Positions 27,519-36,754 are shown, counted from the first letter of the stretch. The stretch is DNA of 64,000 nt from Shewanella fidelis ATCC BAA-318 (GCF_000518605.1 NZ_JADX01000010.1:1-64000), one strand, 5' to 3'. The notes: generated by a model not told the origin, from the letters alone. Numbers and translations are program-made.

Positions 27519-29587
27519 TGCTTTCATTGCGAATTAAGCATCATATTCCAGGACGGATCCGCTTTAAACTGGATCGTTCGCAAACGCTAACTGACTGTGG
27601 TGATTGGATAAAGCATAGCCTCATGGCTATTCAAGGACTTAGAGCTGTAAGAGTTAACGAAGACGCTTACTCTATTGTTATAGAGTATGACGATAGCTTA
27701 CTTACTCCAAGCACTATTGAGGCAAGGCTAATAGAGCTTAATCTGGACGAGGCTGAACTTACACCTTCTGAGCACCAGTACACTCGTGGCGACATAGCCA
27801 TGAATATAATTGGTACTTTATCTGCGGCACTGCTTCCTGGTAAATGGGGGGCAATTTCAACTGCAACCCTGATTGCGCCGACAATTTTTGACGGTGTTGC
27901 AGAGCTCAAAAATAAACAGATAACCGTTGAGGTACTTGATGCTATCGCTGTTGGGTTATCTGCATATCGCGGTGACTACCGTACCGCAATGATGACGCAA
28001 TCTTTGATTAGTCTTGGCGAATACATGGAACAAGAAACCTGTCGTAAAAGCGACAAGTTACTTGCCGAGCTAATGCTTCCACAAGCAACTACCGTTTGGC
28101 GTATCACTGAAGACGGCTGTAAACAGCAAGTAAATTCCGACTCCTTAGTCGTGGGCGACATCATCGAATTGTCCCCCGGCAGCGCTATTCCTGTTGACGG
28201 TATCGTTATTGCTGGTACAGCTCTAATAAACCAATCTAGCTTAACAGGCGAAAGTGTGCCCGTCCGTCGCGAACTCGATGCTTATGTTTATTCTGGCACT
28301 AGCGTGCATGAAGGCACTATAAAAGTACGTGTGGATAAAGTAGGTAGCGAAGCAACAACAGCCAAAATCGCCCAGCTGATTTACGACTCTCTAAGTGAAA
28401 AGAGCGAAATTCAACAAGTCACCCAAGATATGGCTAATCGACGCGTCAAAATCACTCTTGCTATGGGAGCTGCAGTCTTTGCTCTGACTCAAGATATTAA
28501 TCGAGTCGCATCAGTTTTTCTGGTCGATTATTCCTGTGCACTTAAGCTAAGTACTCCGGTAACGTTTAAGTCGATTATGTATCGAGCAGCCCAACAAGGT
28601 ATTTTGCTCAAAGGCGGCAGCGCTATAGAAAAATTAGCTGAAATCGATGTCTGTGTATTTGATAAAACCGGCACTCTTACTTACGGCGATATGGAGGTCA
28701 CTGATGTTGTGCCATTTAATTGCTCTGGAATAAGCTGTGCTAAAGATCTTTTGGCCATCGCAGCCTCTGTTGAAGAACATAGTAATCACCCATTGTCACA
28801 AGCCGTTGTCAATGCTGCAAAGCAACACCAATTACCCCACATAGACCACGGAGAAGTTGAGTATGTTATTGCTCATGGTTTAAAGAGTACGGTCAATGAG
28901 CACTGCCTTGTTATGGGCAGTCGTCACTTTTTAGAAGCCCATGAAAATGTCAACTTTAACGAGTTTGAGCCTGAAATACGTCACTATGAAGCGCTAGGAC
29001 GTCACCTTATTTTCATCTCTCACAAAGGAGAATTAATGGGAATGATAGGCTTACGCGACCACTTACGTGAAGATGTCAAACAAACCTTAAGCGAACTACG
29101 AGCATTAGGGATCCAGCAAATCATGATGATCTCTGGTGACAGTATCTATAAAGCGAATATGTTAGGTGAAGAGCTTAAGTTAGATCACGTATTTGCAGAG
29201 GCAACTCCAGAATCTAAATCCAGCATTATCGATTCACTGCAGCAGCAAGGACACAAGGTGATGTTTATTGGTGACGGAGTTAATGATGCACCAGCCTTAA
29301 CTAAAGCAGATGTAGGCATTGCCATGTGTAAAGGTACCGAATTGGCAAGACAGGCTGCAGATGTGGTTCTACTTCAAGACAAATTAGCTGGTGTATCTGA
29401 AACTTATCACCTTGCTAAAATCGCGATGAGGATGATTAATAACAATATAAAAATTGCAGAATATGTAAATAGCGGCATTATGCTTGCTGCAGCGCTTGGT
29501 TGGCTTAACCCAGCCATGAGTGCGCTGTTGCATAATGGAACGACTCTCGGGATCTTGGCCCGATCATTAGCCATAAAAAACCAATAA
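27518..29587 (+). CDS. fezB: P1B-type ATPase, candidate ferrosome FezB
   Basis: This 689-residue metal-transporting P-type ATPase has all catalytic motifs: TGES (243-246), the phosphorylation site DKTGTLT with D382, HP (424-425) and GDGVNDAP (585-592). The ion-path helix has SCA followed by LKLSTP (S339, C340, A341) instead of CPC, the signature I associate with the P1B-6 group. The N-terminus has HHIPGRIR at 8-15 and an HMA-like fold without CxxC. P1B-6 ATPases named FezB are required for ferrosomes in other bacteria including a Shewanella. It ends a five-gene coupled operon and is followed by a strong terminator. Iron (Fe2+) transport into a vesicle is the likely role. Confidence 0.82.
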   Translation: MLSLRIKHHIPGRIRFKLDRSQTLTDCGDWIKHSLMAIQGLRAVRVNEDAYSIVIEYDDSLLTPSTIEARLIELNLDEAELTPSEHQYTRGDIAMNIIGTLSAALLPGKWGAISTATLIAPTIFDGVAELKNKQITVEVLDAIAVGLSAYRGDYRTAMMTQSLISLGEYMEQETCRKSDKLLAELMLPQATTVWRITEDGCKQQVNSDSLVVGDIIELSPGSAIPVDGIVIAGTALINQSSLTGESVPVRRELDAYVYSGTSVHEGTIKVRVDKVGSEATTAKIAQLIYDSLSEKSEIQQVTQDMANRRVKITLAMGAAVFALTQDINRVASVFLVDYSCALKLSTPVTFKSIMYRAAQQGILLKGGSAIEKLAEIDVCVFDKTGTLTYGDMEVTDVVPFNCSGISCAKDLLAIAASVEEHSNHPLSQAVVNAAKQHQLPHIDHGEVEYVIAHGLKSTVNEHCLVMGSRHFLEAHENVNFNEFEPEIRHYEALGRHLIFISHKGELMGMIGLRDHLREDVKQTLSELRALGIQQIMMISGDSIYKANMLGEELKLDHVFAEATPESKSSIIDSLQQQGHKVMFIGDGVNDAPALTKADVGIAMCKGTELARQAADVVLLQDKLAGVSETYHLAKIAMRMINNNIKIAEYVNSGIMLAAALGWLNPAMSALLHNGTTLGILARSLAIKNQ

Positions 29588-29593
29588 TACTAA

Positions 29594-29627
29594 CCTAGTG
29601 GCAAAACTGAGCCACTAGGAGTTTTTT
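29594..29627 (+). terminator. Terminator of the fez operon
   Basis: CCTAGTGGC and GCCACTAGG form a nine-base stem around an eight-base loop, followed by AGTTTTTT. It begins seven bases after the ATPase stop codon and also lies just past the 3' end of the convergent LysR gene. Confidence 0.9.
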
Positions 29628-29636
29628 ATTACACAA

Positions 29637-30584
29637 TTATTTATGCGATGACACTATATAAGTTTCTAAACTTTGCTGCAGCCACAAAGGCGCGATAACT
29701 TTCCCGTCTAAAGATCGCTTCAACCACAAATAGACCGTTGGGTGACAGAAGCCTTGCAATAAAAACTTATCTTCAGCGTAATCCATTTTTTGCGCGCGTA
29801 ACCCACTAATACTCGATAGAAAATCTACCGCCGCCTTTACACCAACAATCATAAACGCATCTGAATTGAGCAAACTGCTTGCTGCACTACCAAGATCGGG
29901 AGCGGTTGCATAAATTTGCATAGGCTTATCTTGCGCCTTTGCATATACCCCTATTGGCGACTTATTTGCGGGAAATGGCATGGTAACTAACTTGACCATA
30001 GGATAGTCAATCATGTTATCAATAGTCGGGTTTTGCCATATCGGATGCCCTTCTCGCGCAACTAATTGCCCTCCTCGATGTTGAATAATCGGTTTTGATA
30101 ACAGCTCTTTTTTGGTCGAATGCCTGAAGCAAATTGCAGCATCAATTTCACCATCAACTAACTGCTGTTCACTGCGTTCAGACCAAGCTTGAGTTGAAAC
30201 TGCAACGTTTGGCGTAATACTATGTTGTACCTCTTCGATGACGCACTGCGCTAAGCCAATTTCTAATTGCGGAACAGTACTAATAACGATTGACGACTCA
30301 GCCGCACAAATACTATTAATCGCATCACTTTCTATACTATTGGCACAAGCTAGCATTTCAGCAAAGTCATCATATAAAGCATGTGTAAGCTCTGTAGGCA
30401 CCAGTTTATTATTTTTACGAATAAACAATGGATCATCAAAGACTTCCCTCAAACCGTTCAGTGCCCTGCTCACCTTTGGTTGAGATAGACCTAAACTTGA
30501 GGCGGCATCTGTTGTGCTATTTTTGAGATATAACTGGCAAAAAATCTCAATAGCACTCAGGTGAACACTAGATAATTTCTTCAC
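29637..30584 (-). CDS. LysR-type transcriptional regulator (second of a pair)
   Basis: This 315-residue protein has an N-terminal winged helix-turn-helix (HLSAIEIFCQLYLKNSTTDAASSLGLSQPKVSRALNGL) and a C-terminal effector domain that looks like a periplasmic-binding fold. It resembles the other LysR gene just upstream and its ATG overlaps that gene's stop by four bases, so both are made from one message. The pair is divergent from the decaheme cytochrome gene and convergent with the fez operon. The target is most likely the cytochrome gene; the ligand is unknown. Confidence 0.87.
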   Translation of the reverse strand: MKKLSSVHLSAIEIFCQLYLKNSTTDAASSLGLSQPKVSRALNGLREVFDDPLFIRKNNKLVPTELTHALYDDFAEMLACANSIESDAINSICAAESSIVISTVPQLEIGLAQCVIEEVQHSITPNVAVSTQAWSERSEQQLVDGEIDAAICFRHSTKKELLSKPIIQHRGGQLVAREGHPIWQNPTIDNMIDYPMVKLVTMPFPANKSPIGVYAKAQDKPMQIYATAPDLGSAASSLLNSDAFMIVGVKAAVDFLSSISGLRAQKMDYAEDKFLLQGFCHPTVYLWLKRSLDGKVIAPLWLQQSLETYIVSSHK

Positions 30585-31546
30585 AATGCGTCCCCCGATT
30601 TTACAATGACATTCGCTTGAATATATTTTTTGATCTCTTCACTTACCCACTGTGGATAATTTCTATCATTGCGCATCTGGGTTAAATAATAATGGTTTTG
30701 GCCACTGCGCTGAGAGATCTGTGAGCTAAAACCATTGTCCAATGCTACTGCTTTGATGTCACCACGCCTACAAAGGAACTCAATTGCATCGCTATGGTTG
30801 AGCAAAGCAACTGCATTAGTTTGCTCCAACTCAAGCATCAGATCTGCTAGAAAACACACTTTCAAAACCATATCTAATTTTCGTTGGGTATCTAGCGCAT
30901 AGGAAGCTAACGGATCGATTGCATCGTGGAGCTCATTACTCGAAAAGCTGATATAGGGATAATCACATATTGCATCAATATCAATTGCCCTATTGCCCGT
31001 AAATAAAGGGTGCTCAGTTCTTGCCATTAACACATAGGAGTCAGACTTTGTGATTAAGTCTGACGAGATCTGCTCAGTATTATAAGGGCAACATGTCACT
31101 GCGATATCGACATGTTGCTGCTTTAACAAATCAACAGTATTACTGCTGCAAGCTGTTAGATGAAAGAGGAAATCCTGCTGCTGAGCGCATGCCTTTTGCT
31201 GCAGAGCATGCAGTAAATTAAGCGATAGCGATGAAGGACAGGCAATCACCAGCTCACGCTTTCTAGCGGATTGATAACCAAGATCTGCCTGTTCACATCG
31301 CTTAGCTAACTCAACAATGCGTTTCATTTTCGGATAAATATCATCGGCCAACTGGCTTCGTTCAAATCCTTGTTGTTTACGTACAAACAATGATGCATTC
31401 AAAGAATGCCTTAATGACTTTAAACTTCGGCTGACTTTAGAAGTTGGGACGCCTAAAGCTTGACTAACAGCTGTGGCGTTAAGTGATTCATATAAGAGAA
31501 CAAACACCTGAATATCAAAAAGATTGTTAGTACTTAACTTATTCAT
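30581..31546 (-). CDS. LysR-type transcriptional regulator (first of a pair)
   Basis: The ATG at 31546 has a strong GAGGG five bases upstream and gives 321 residues (an earlier in-frame start at 31576 lacks support). The helix-turn-helix is NLFDIQVFVLLYESLNATAVSQALGVPTSKVSRSLKSL. The effector domain is Cys-rich for the family (QQHVDIAVTCCPYN, VLKVCFLADLML). It starts 425 bp from the divergent decaheme cytochrome gene, the classic LysR arrangement for controlling a neighbour. Together with its overlapping partner it might bind as a heteromer, an inference. Confidence 0.86.
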   Translation of the reverse strand: MNKLSTNNLFDIQVFVLLYESLNATAVSQALGVPTSKVSRSLKSLRHSLNASLFVRKQQGFERSQLADDIYPKMKRIVELAKRCEQADLGYQSARKRELVIACPSSLSLNLLHALQQKACAQQQDFLFHLTACSSNTVDLLKQQHVDIAVTCCPYNTEQISSDLITKSDSYVLMARTEHPLFTGNRAIDIDAICDYPYISFSSNELHDAIDPLASYALDTQRKLDMVLKVCFLADLMLELEQTNAVALLNHSDAIEFLCRRGDIKAVALDNGFSSQISQRSGQNHYYLTQMRNDRNYPQWVSEEIKKYIQANVIVKSGDAL

Positions 31547-31729
31547 TTGCCCTCTATTATTACTGCAGCAGCTCACAAACTAATCATTAAGTCATTAATC
31601 TAGCTCAATCTTTACACCTCAGATATCAAACTCATCGATTTTCGTGAGCAGTATATTAGCCATTACGTAATTTTGTGACTTATGTACACTCTTTTTCACC
31701 ATTCATAACTTGATGAATTTTGGATTTGC

Positions 31730-31758
31730 AAAATTTGAAATTTACATTTTCAAATTTT
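31730..31758. promoter_or_regulatory. Inverted repeat upstream of the decaheme cytochrome gene
   Basis: AAAATTTGAAA and TTTCAAATTTT are perfect 11-base arms separated by TTTACAT. The site lies in the 425-bp region between the LysR pair and the cytochrome gene, and is a candidate operator, possibly for one of these regulators. A second, smaller inverted repeat, GGTGTA...TACACC with 14 bases between, is at 31859-31884. Otherwise the region is AT-rich with nothing else I can name. Confidence 0.5.
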
Positions 31759-31971
31759 AAAAACAACCACATACAACTGAAACCGCATCGAAAATTAATT
31801 TAAAATGTCAAACACCACCACCTCGACGATACATAAAACCAATACCACTCAAGATAAGGGTGTATACCACCAATTGGGTACACCAAAGCAAAAGGTGATC
31901 AACCTCATATCAACATCGAATTACGATTAATAACATCTAGATAACCAAAAATGGTTAGTTTTAAGGAACGT

Positions 31972-34152
31972 ATGATGATGATAATGAAAAGAAAAACATC
32001 GTTAGCCCTGTTGATTGGCTCAGCAATATTAATCTCAGGGTGTTCAGATGGTGAGGATGGCAAAAATGGTGAAGACGGTAAGCCAGGTGGTGATGGCGAT
32101 CCGGGTACTTCAGGTTTACATATCGACATGGCGAATGAAGCCATTGCAACAATCAACAATGCCAGTTATGCCGATGGCATTATTACAGTAGATTTTGAAT
32201 TAGAAAACCAACAAGGCGTTGGACTATTTGGCTTAAGCCCAGAAAACCAATATCACGATTTTCGCTTTTCTTTGGCCCAGCTAGAAACCACTCAAGGTTC
32301 AGAGCTAAAGCAATGGATTTCATTACTCAATGAAACAACTAACGATGAAGGAACCACTTTCGAACAAGGCTTTGAGCAGATAAAAAACTGTGCCGAGTGC
32401 TTAGTTGACCATAAAGATGGTAGCTACACTTATACCTTCAGCACCAATTTAACCACCGCAACAGATCCTGCTGGAGTGGTATTTGAACCTGCACTAACTC
32501 AACGCATTGCGATTGAAATGCAATTTGAATATGCCTCTGGTCATGAGTTAGCCGAGAATGCACACTACGACTGGATCCCAGCAACAAACTCTACTGAAGG
32601 CGTTGAAACCCGAGATCTAGTTACCTTAGAGACCTGCTATACCTGTCACCAACCAGATAGCCTAAAGGCACACGGTGGCCGTCGCTTAGACATGGAAAAC
32701 TGTCAATCATGTCACAATGGTATTGTGACCGATCCAAATGCTGTTTCTGTAGAGCTAGGCCATATGGTTCACGCGATTCATATGGGGCCTAATCGTGAAG
32801 GTAAGGATGCTGAGGGTAATGTCGTCCCTATGCCTTACACCATTGCAGGCTACGGTGGCGATCATGCATTCGACTACCCAGCTTTCCCAACGAAACCTTT
32901 CATGGACTGTGCAACTTGTCATGTTGATGATGAAAATCTGGCAGATAAAGACCTATGGTTAGCAAACGCTAACGCTAACGCCTGTACTGGTTGTCATACC
33001 GACTCTCCGGCACAGCACAAGTCTGATAAGAACCCAGCACTCACTTGTACAGATTGCCATAGTGCAGCAGTACATACTGACCATAAAAAACCTTATGAAG
33101 CGGCTGAAGCCTATGATGTTGAAGTCAGTAACGTCACTATCAACAACAATGAAATCCGTTTTGATGCAAAAATCATCGATACTAACGGTGAGCTTGTTGC
33201 CAAAGAAGAGGTTTATAAGCAAGGCTATAGTAAGCCTTACATGGTTGTCAGCTGGGATGTTGAAAAAGACTATCCGGACTATAACCAATCACCATACAGT
33301 GAGCGCCGTATCGACATAAAAGATGATACTAAAGCCACTTGGAATGCTGATAATACAGTCAGTGTAGTTGCGACAATGAACTTCCCAACTGATATCGCTT
33401 CACGTTCTTTAGAAGTGTTACCGGTACTTAAGGTTTGCTTTGAAGAAGGCACGATGACTCGCACCGCATGCGATGCCGATAACGCTTACCCTGCTTATGT
33501 GCAAACCGATGCTTATCGTGCAGTACTGAGTGATCCTGACGCTGTAGTGGCTGATAGACGCGCTATTGTAGACGAAGCAACATGTTTTGGCTGTCACAGC
33601 AAAGAGTTCTACCATGACTCAAATGGAGTGAACTGTATTGCTTGTCATACCAATGATAAGAGCCTCAAAGGCAATGGTACAGCAGATAACGGTGTGGCCT
33701 TACTCAAATCTACCAGCTTTATGTATAAAGCCCACAAAGCTGAAGGTCATGACAATGGTCACGGTGGCAGCGGTACGATTCTGAAAACGGACTGTACAAC
33801 ATGTCACTCAGCAGTTGAGGGTTGGGGTGGTAAAAACTACGGCTTTGAACTTGGTCGTAACTCAGGTCAAGCGCATGCGCTACCTAGTACTCAAAAGCCT
33901 GCTGCAGGTGAAGTAGTCGAAACTTGGTATGCCTCTTCTGATGTTGCTGCATGTATGAGTTGTCACCAGAAATACATGTCTGATGCAGCTATGTCACACA
34001 TGAGAAGTAACGGCGGCTACTTTGGTGCTAACAAAGACGCCGACCACATGGTCGATGTCAATGATGCTGGTAACGCTAAAGATGCTAAAGAAGCATGTGC
34101 GACTTGTCATAGCCCAGAGAAAGTAATGGAGCACCACGGCTTTAGTTTATAA
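31972..34152 (+). CDS. OmcA/MtrC family decaheme c-type cytochrome lipoprotein
   Basis: This 726-residue protein contains ten CxxCH heme sites (CYTCH, CQSCH, CATCH, CTGCH, CTDCH, CFGCH, CIACH, CTTCH, CMSCH, CATCH), five in each half separated by a beta-rich domain, as in MtrC and OmcA. A lipobox (ILISGC) makes it a lipoprotein. Such proteins sit on the outer surface and reduce metal oxides or other extracellular acceptors. After the lipid Cys comes a short collagen-like stretch (DGEDGKNGEDGKPGGDGDPG). The ATG at 31972 has AAGGA upstream. No mtrA or mtrB partner is adjacent, so it must use a conduit encoded elsewhere. Two LysR genes are divergent. Confidence 0.93.
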   Translation: MMMIMKRKTSLALLIGSAILISGCSDGEDGKNGEDGKPGGDGDPGTSGLHIDMANEAIATINNASYADGIITVDFELENQQGVGLFGLSPENQYHDFRFSLAQLETTQGSELKQWISLLNETTNDEGTTFEQGFEQIKNCAECLVDHKDGSYTYTFSTNLTTATDPAGVVFEPALTQRIAIEMQFEYASGHELAENAHYDWIPATNSTEGVETRDLVTLETCYTCHQPDSLKAHGGRRLDMENCQSCHNGIVTDPNAVSVELGHMVHAIHMGPNREGKDAEGNVVPMPYTIAGYGGDHAFDYPAFPTKPFMDCATCHVDDENLADKDLWLANANANACTGCHTDSPAQHKSDKNPALTCTDCHSAAVHTDHKKPYEAAEAYDVEVSNVTINNNEIRFDAKIIDTNGELVAKEEVYKQGYSKPYMVVSWDVEKDYPDYNQSPYSERRIDIKDDTKATWNADNTVSVVATMNFPTDIASRSLEVLPVLKVCFEEGTMTRTACDADNAYPAYVQTDAYRAVLSDPDAVVADRRAIVDEATCFGCHSKEFYHDSNGVNCIACHTNDKSLKGNGTADNGVALLKSTSFMYKAHKAEGHDNGHGGSGTILKTDCTTCHSAVEGWGGKNYGFELGRNSGQAHALPSTQKPAAGEVVETWYASSDVAACMSCHQKYMSDAAMSHMRSNGGYFGANKDADHMVDVNDAGNAKDAKEACATCHSPEKVMEHHGFSL

Positions 34153-34224
34153 GCTAAAACAGGTCTATTCCTAGCAATAAATGAGGCGTTACTTTATCAC
34201 TAACGCCTCTACTCCCTGCAAAAA

Positions 34225-34251
34225 ACCAAAGGCACCAATGGTGCCTTTTTT
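34225..34251. terminator. Bidirectional terminator after the decaheme cytochrome
   Basis: GGCACC and GGTGCC pair across AAT, with A-rich DNA before and six T after, serving the two convergent genes. A second hairpin at 34183-34209 (GAGGCGTTA...TAACGCCTC) without a T run precedes it. Confidence 0.85.
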
Positions 34252-34281
34252 GCTCTCAAACAAACTAACTCAGATGACAAC

Positions 34282-35637
34282 TTAAAATGGCTGATTCACC
34301 ATAATCCAGAACTGATTAGACTCTTCACTAAAAGCAAGCTCTGCACGCACGACGATACTTTCTACCTCAAAGCGTGCACCGATACCTGCAGACCACTTTA
34401 AATCTTCATGCAATGCACTGGCACTAAATTCATCACTAACCTGTCCAGCCTCGGCAAATGCAACCCACTGCCACCATGGGATATCGTACAAGTTAAACAC
34501 AGGCCATTCTTGCAAAGGTTGCCACTTAGGCTGTACACGGTATTCTGCGCTATACAGAACCGCAGAGCGCCCGGTAAAGCGCTTACTTGTGTAACCACGC
34601 AAACGCTCGAAACCACCTAAACTCACACCAGCAAAACTTGGTGGACGATGGAAGTCACCATTCGAGTCTGACGTCCAAGTTGGTGTATCAGCTAAGTAAA
34701 CATTAAACGCCATAATTTGCTGACCAAACCAATCGCTTGAATCTAACGATACAAATGCACTTTGTTCAAACTCCCACGTTGTCCAACTATTACGTGATCC
34801 GCTACCAAAATCTCGGGTGAGTTTAAAATTAGTTTGTCCACCTTGAGTGCTGTTTTTACCGTTATCCCGGTTATCCCAATCAAGTTCTAGCGCGAGCCCC
34901 TTCGCCTCTTCAGGCAGATAATCATAACCTTCTAACTCTCGACTTTGGATAAACGGACTGAACTTAACGCTGGTGACACCCGATTGCAGTGGATTCCAAC
35001 TAATATCACCACGGGCACGACCAAGACTGCGTACCGCCCCTTGGCTACCACGCCCTATTGGTAAAATGTATTTAGCGTGTAGTTTGGTATAAGACTCATC
35101 ACCAAGGGCAACAACTTTCTCGGTTTCACCGTAAATATCAGTTTGCCCTGGAATGTAATACACCCCTTCTTTATAACGAGCTTGATAAGTTTCAGCAGAA
35201 AACAACCATTGGTCGATGCCAGGCGCTTTGTAGTCATTAAACCTTAAATAACTGATCCAACTGCCATTAGTACTGTATACACCGATACCTAAAATAGAAG
35301 ATTGGATTTGGCCTGCATGCTTCAGTACACCTGCAGCACCAAATGCTGTGCTTAAGCTTTCTGTAGAAAATGCAAACGGTACAGCAACAAACTCTGGGTC
35401 ATAGCTAGGGAGTTGCTGTGAATTAGGCTGTGATTTCTTGCTACTGCTGGATTCAACTGGATCTATAATCACCTGCTCTTGCGCTGATGATTGCCCCTCT
35501 AGTCGGTCTGTTGCCGATGTCGCACTGGCAAATGGAGAAATTAACCCTAAAGTGAAAAATAAAATGAGTGGATTTGTGTTCAATTTAAGACATCTTCTAC
35601 TGCAACGGGCTTCCAGCCTCAACTGCAGTATCAACAT
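34282..35637 (-). CDS. Omp85/BamA-like outer-membrane beta-barrel without POTRA domains
   Basis: The 451-residue product looks like the bacterial surface antigen (Omp85 C-terminal) family: strand-rich sequence, the GGFERLRGYTSKRF motif that matches the RGY/RGF lid motif of Omp85 barrels, and a C-terminal strand ending WIMVNQPF. A signal-like hydrophobic stretch (LILFFTLGLISPFASA) follows residue 20; a TTG at 35583 would give a standard signal peptide. No POTRA repeats are visible, unlike BamA or TamA. It is convergent with the decaheme cytochrome and sits 16 bp upstream of nothing else on its strand. Function unknown. Confidence 0.75.
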   Translation of the reverse strand: MLILQLRLEARCSRRCLKLNTNPLILFFTLGLISPFASATSATDRLEGQSSAQEQVIIDPVESSSSKKSQPNSQQLPSYDPEFVAVPFAFSTESLSTAFGAAGVLKHAGQIQSSILGIGVYSTNGSWISYLRFNDYKAPGIDQWLFSAETYQARYKEGVYYIPGQTDIYGETEKVVALGDESYTKLHAKYILPIGRGSQGAVRSLGRARGDISWNPLQSGVTSVKFSPFIQSRELEGYDYLPEEAKGLALELDWDNRDNGKNSTQGGQTNFKLTRDFGSGSRNSWTTWEFEQSAFVSLDSSDWFGQQIMAFNVYLADTPTWTSDSNGDFHRPPSFAGVSLGGFERLRGYTSKRFTGRSAVLYSAEYRVQPKWQPLQEWPVFNLYDIPWWQWVAFAEAGQVSDEFSASALHEDLKWSAGIGARFEVESIVVRAELAFSEESNQFWIMVNQPF

Positions 35638-35653
35638 AAATAAGTTTATTTGC

Positions 35654-36730
35654 TCAATCTAGGCAAACTGCTACTCGTGGTGTCAACTTAGTCACCAATT
35701 CATAAGCGATAGTACCGATATGCTCAGCAACCTCCTCTACTGGAAGGTCTTTGCCCCAAAGCACAGCTTTATCACCTACTTTATCGCCAGCATCAGCACC
35801 TAGGTCAACGGTCAACATATCCATCGATACTCGACCAACAATCGGTGCTAAGCGGCCATTAATTAACACTGGAGTGCCCAGTGGTGCATTACGCGGATAG
35901 CCATCGCCATAACCAATCGCGACGACGCCAAGCTTAGTATTTTTATCTGCAACCCAATGGCTACCATAACCAACAGGCTGACCCGCTTTATGATCACGTA
36001 TCGCTATCAGCTGGGAAACGAGCTCCATTGCCGGAATAAGCCCATGCTTAGTCCCAAGATCGCCAACTACAGGTGAAACCCCATAAAGCGCAATTCCGGG
36101 GCGGATCCAGTTAGCTTGACTCTGTTGCCAAAACAATGCGCCAGCAGAATTCGCTAATGTGCGCTCCCCCGGCAAACCTTGAGTTAACGCTTCAAATGTG
36201 GCTAATTGCGTTGCGGTGTAATTATTCTCAGGTTCATCAGCGCAAGCAAAATGAGTCATCAAATTAATTGGCTTGGCGATATTTTTACAGGCTAACAACC
36301 GCTGATACACTGCATGAAACTCATCGGGCACAAAACCTAAACGGTGCATGCCTGAATCAACTTTCATCCATACCGTTACAGGCTTAGATAATTGAGCTTG
36401 CTCGAGCATCTCAATTTGTGACTCGTGGTGCACCACAGTTTCAATATCATTTTCTACTAAGGTTGCAAGATCTGTTGCCCTAAAGAAGCCTTCTAACAAT
36501 AACAATTTAGCGCTTACACCGCCGGCTCGAAGCGCTAGCGCCTCCTCTAAACGCGCCAAGCCAAAACCATCTGCATTATCTAAACATTGAGCAACATTAA
36601 GTAAGCCATGACCATAGCCATTAGCTTTTACAACCGCCATCACTTTGCTTGATGGGGCAAGTTCATGCAGCCGAGCCAGATTATTTTTCAATGCATGGCG
36701 GCTGATTTCTGCACGTGGAAATGGTTTCAA
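35654..36730 (-). CDS. alr: Alanine racemase
   Basis: Alr makes D-alanine for peptidoglycan. It is a PLP enzyme with the Schiff-base lysine in [12 protein letters not shown] (K35). The second-domain motif [13 protein letters not shown] carries the conserved region near the catalytic tyrosine pocket. The length of 358 residues is typical. It follows dnaB on the same strand after a hairpin, the same neighbour relation as dnaB-alr in E. coli. Confidence 0.96.
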   Translation of the reverse strand: MKPFPRAEISRHALKNNLARLHELAPSSKVMAVVKANGYGHGLLNVAQCLDNADGFGLARLEEALALRAGGVSAKLLLLEGFFRATDLATLVENDIETVVHHESQIEMLEQAQLSKPVTVWMKVDSGMHRLGFVPDEFHAVYQRLLACKNIAKPINLMTHFACADEPENNYTATQLATFEALTQGLPGERTLANSAGALFWQQSQANWIRPGIALYGVSPVVGDLGTKHGLIPAMELVSQLIAIRDHKAGQPVGYGSHWVADKNTKLGVVAIGYGDGYPRNAPLGTPVLINGRLAPIVGRVSMDMLTVDLGADAGDKVGDKAVLWGKDLPVEEVAEHIGTIAYELVTKLTPRVAVCLD

Positions 36731-36754
36731 AACTAACCTTGTTCTATCTAGTCT

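Noticed and set aside
31675..31690. Possible CRP site TGTGACTTATGTACAC upstream of the decaheme cytochrome
   Set aside because: The left half matches TGTGA but the right half TACAC differs from TCACA, so the match is too weak.
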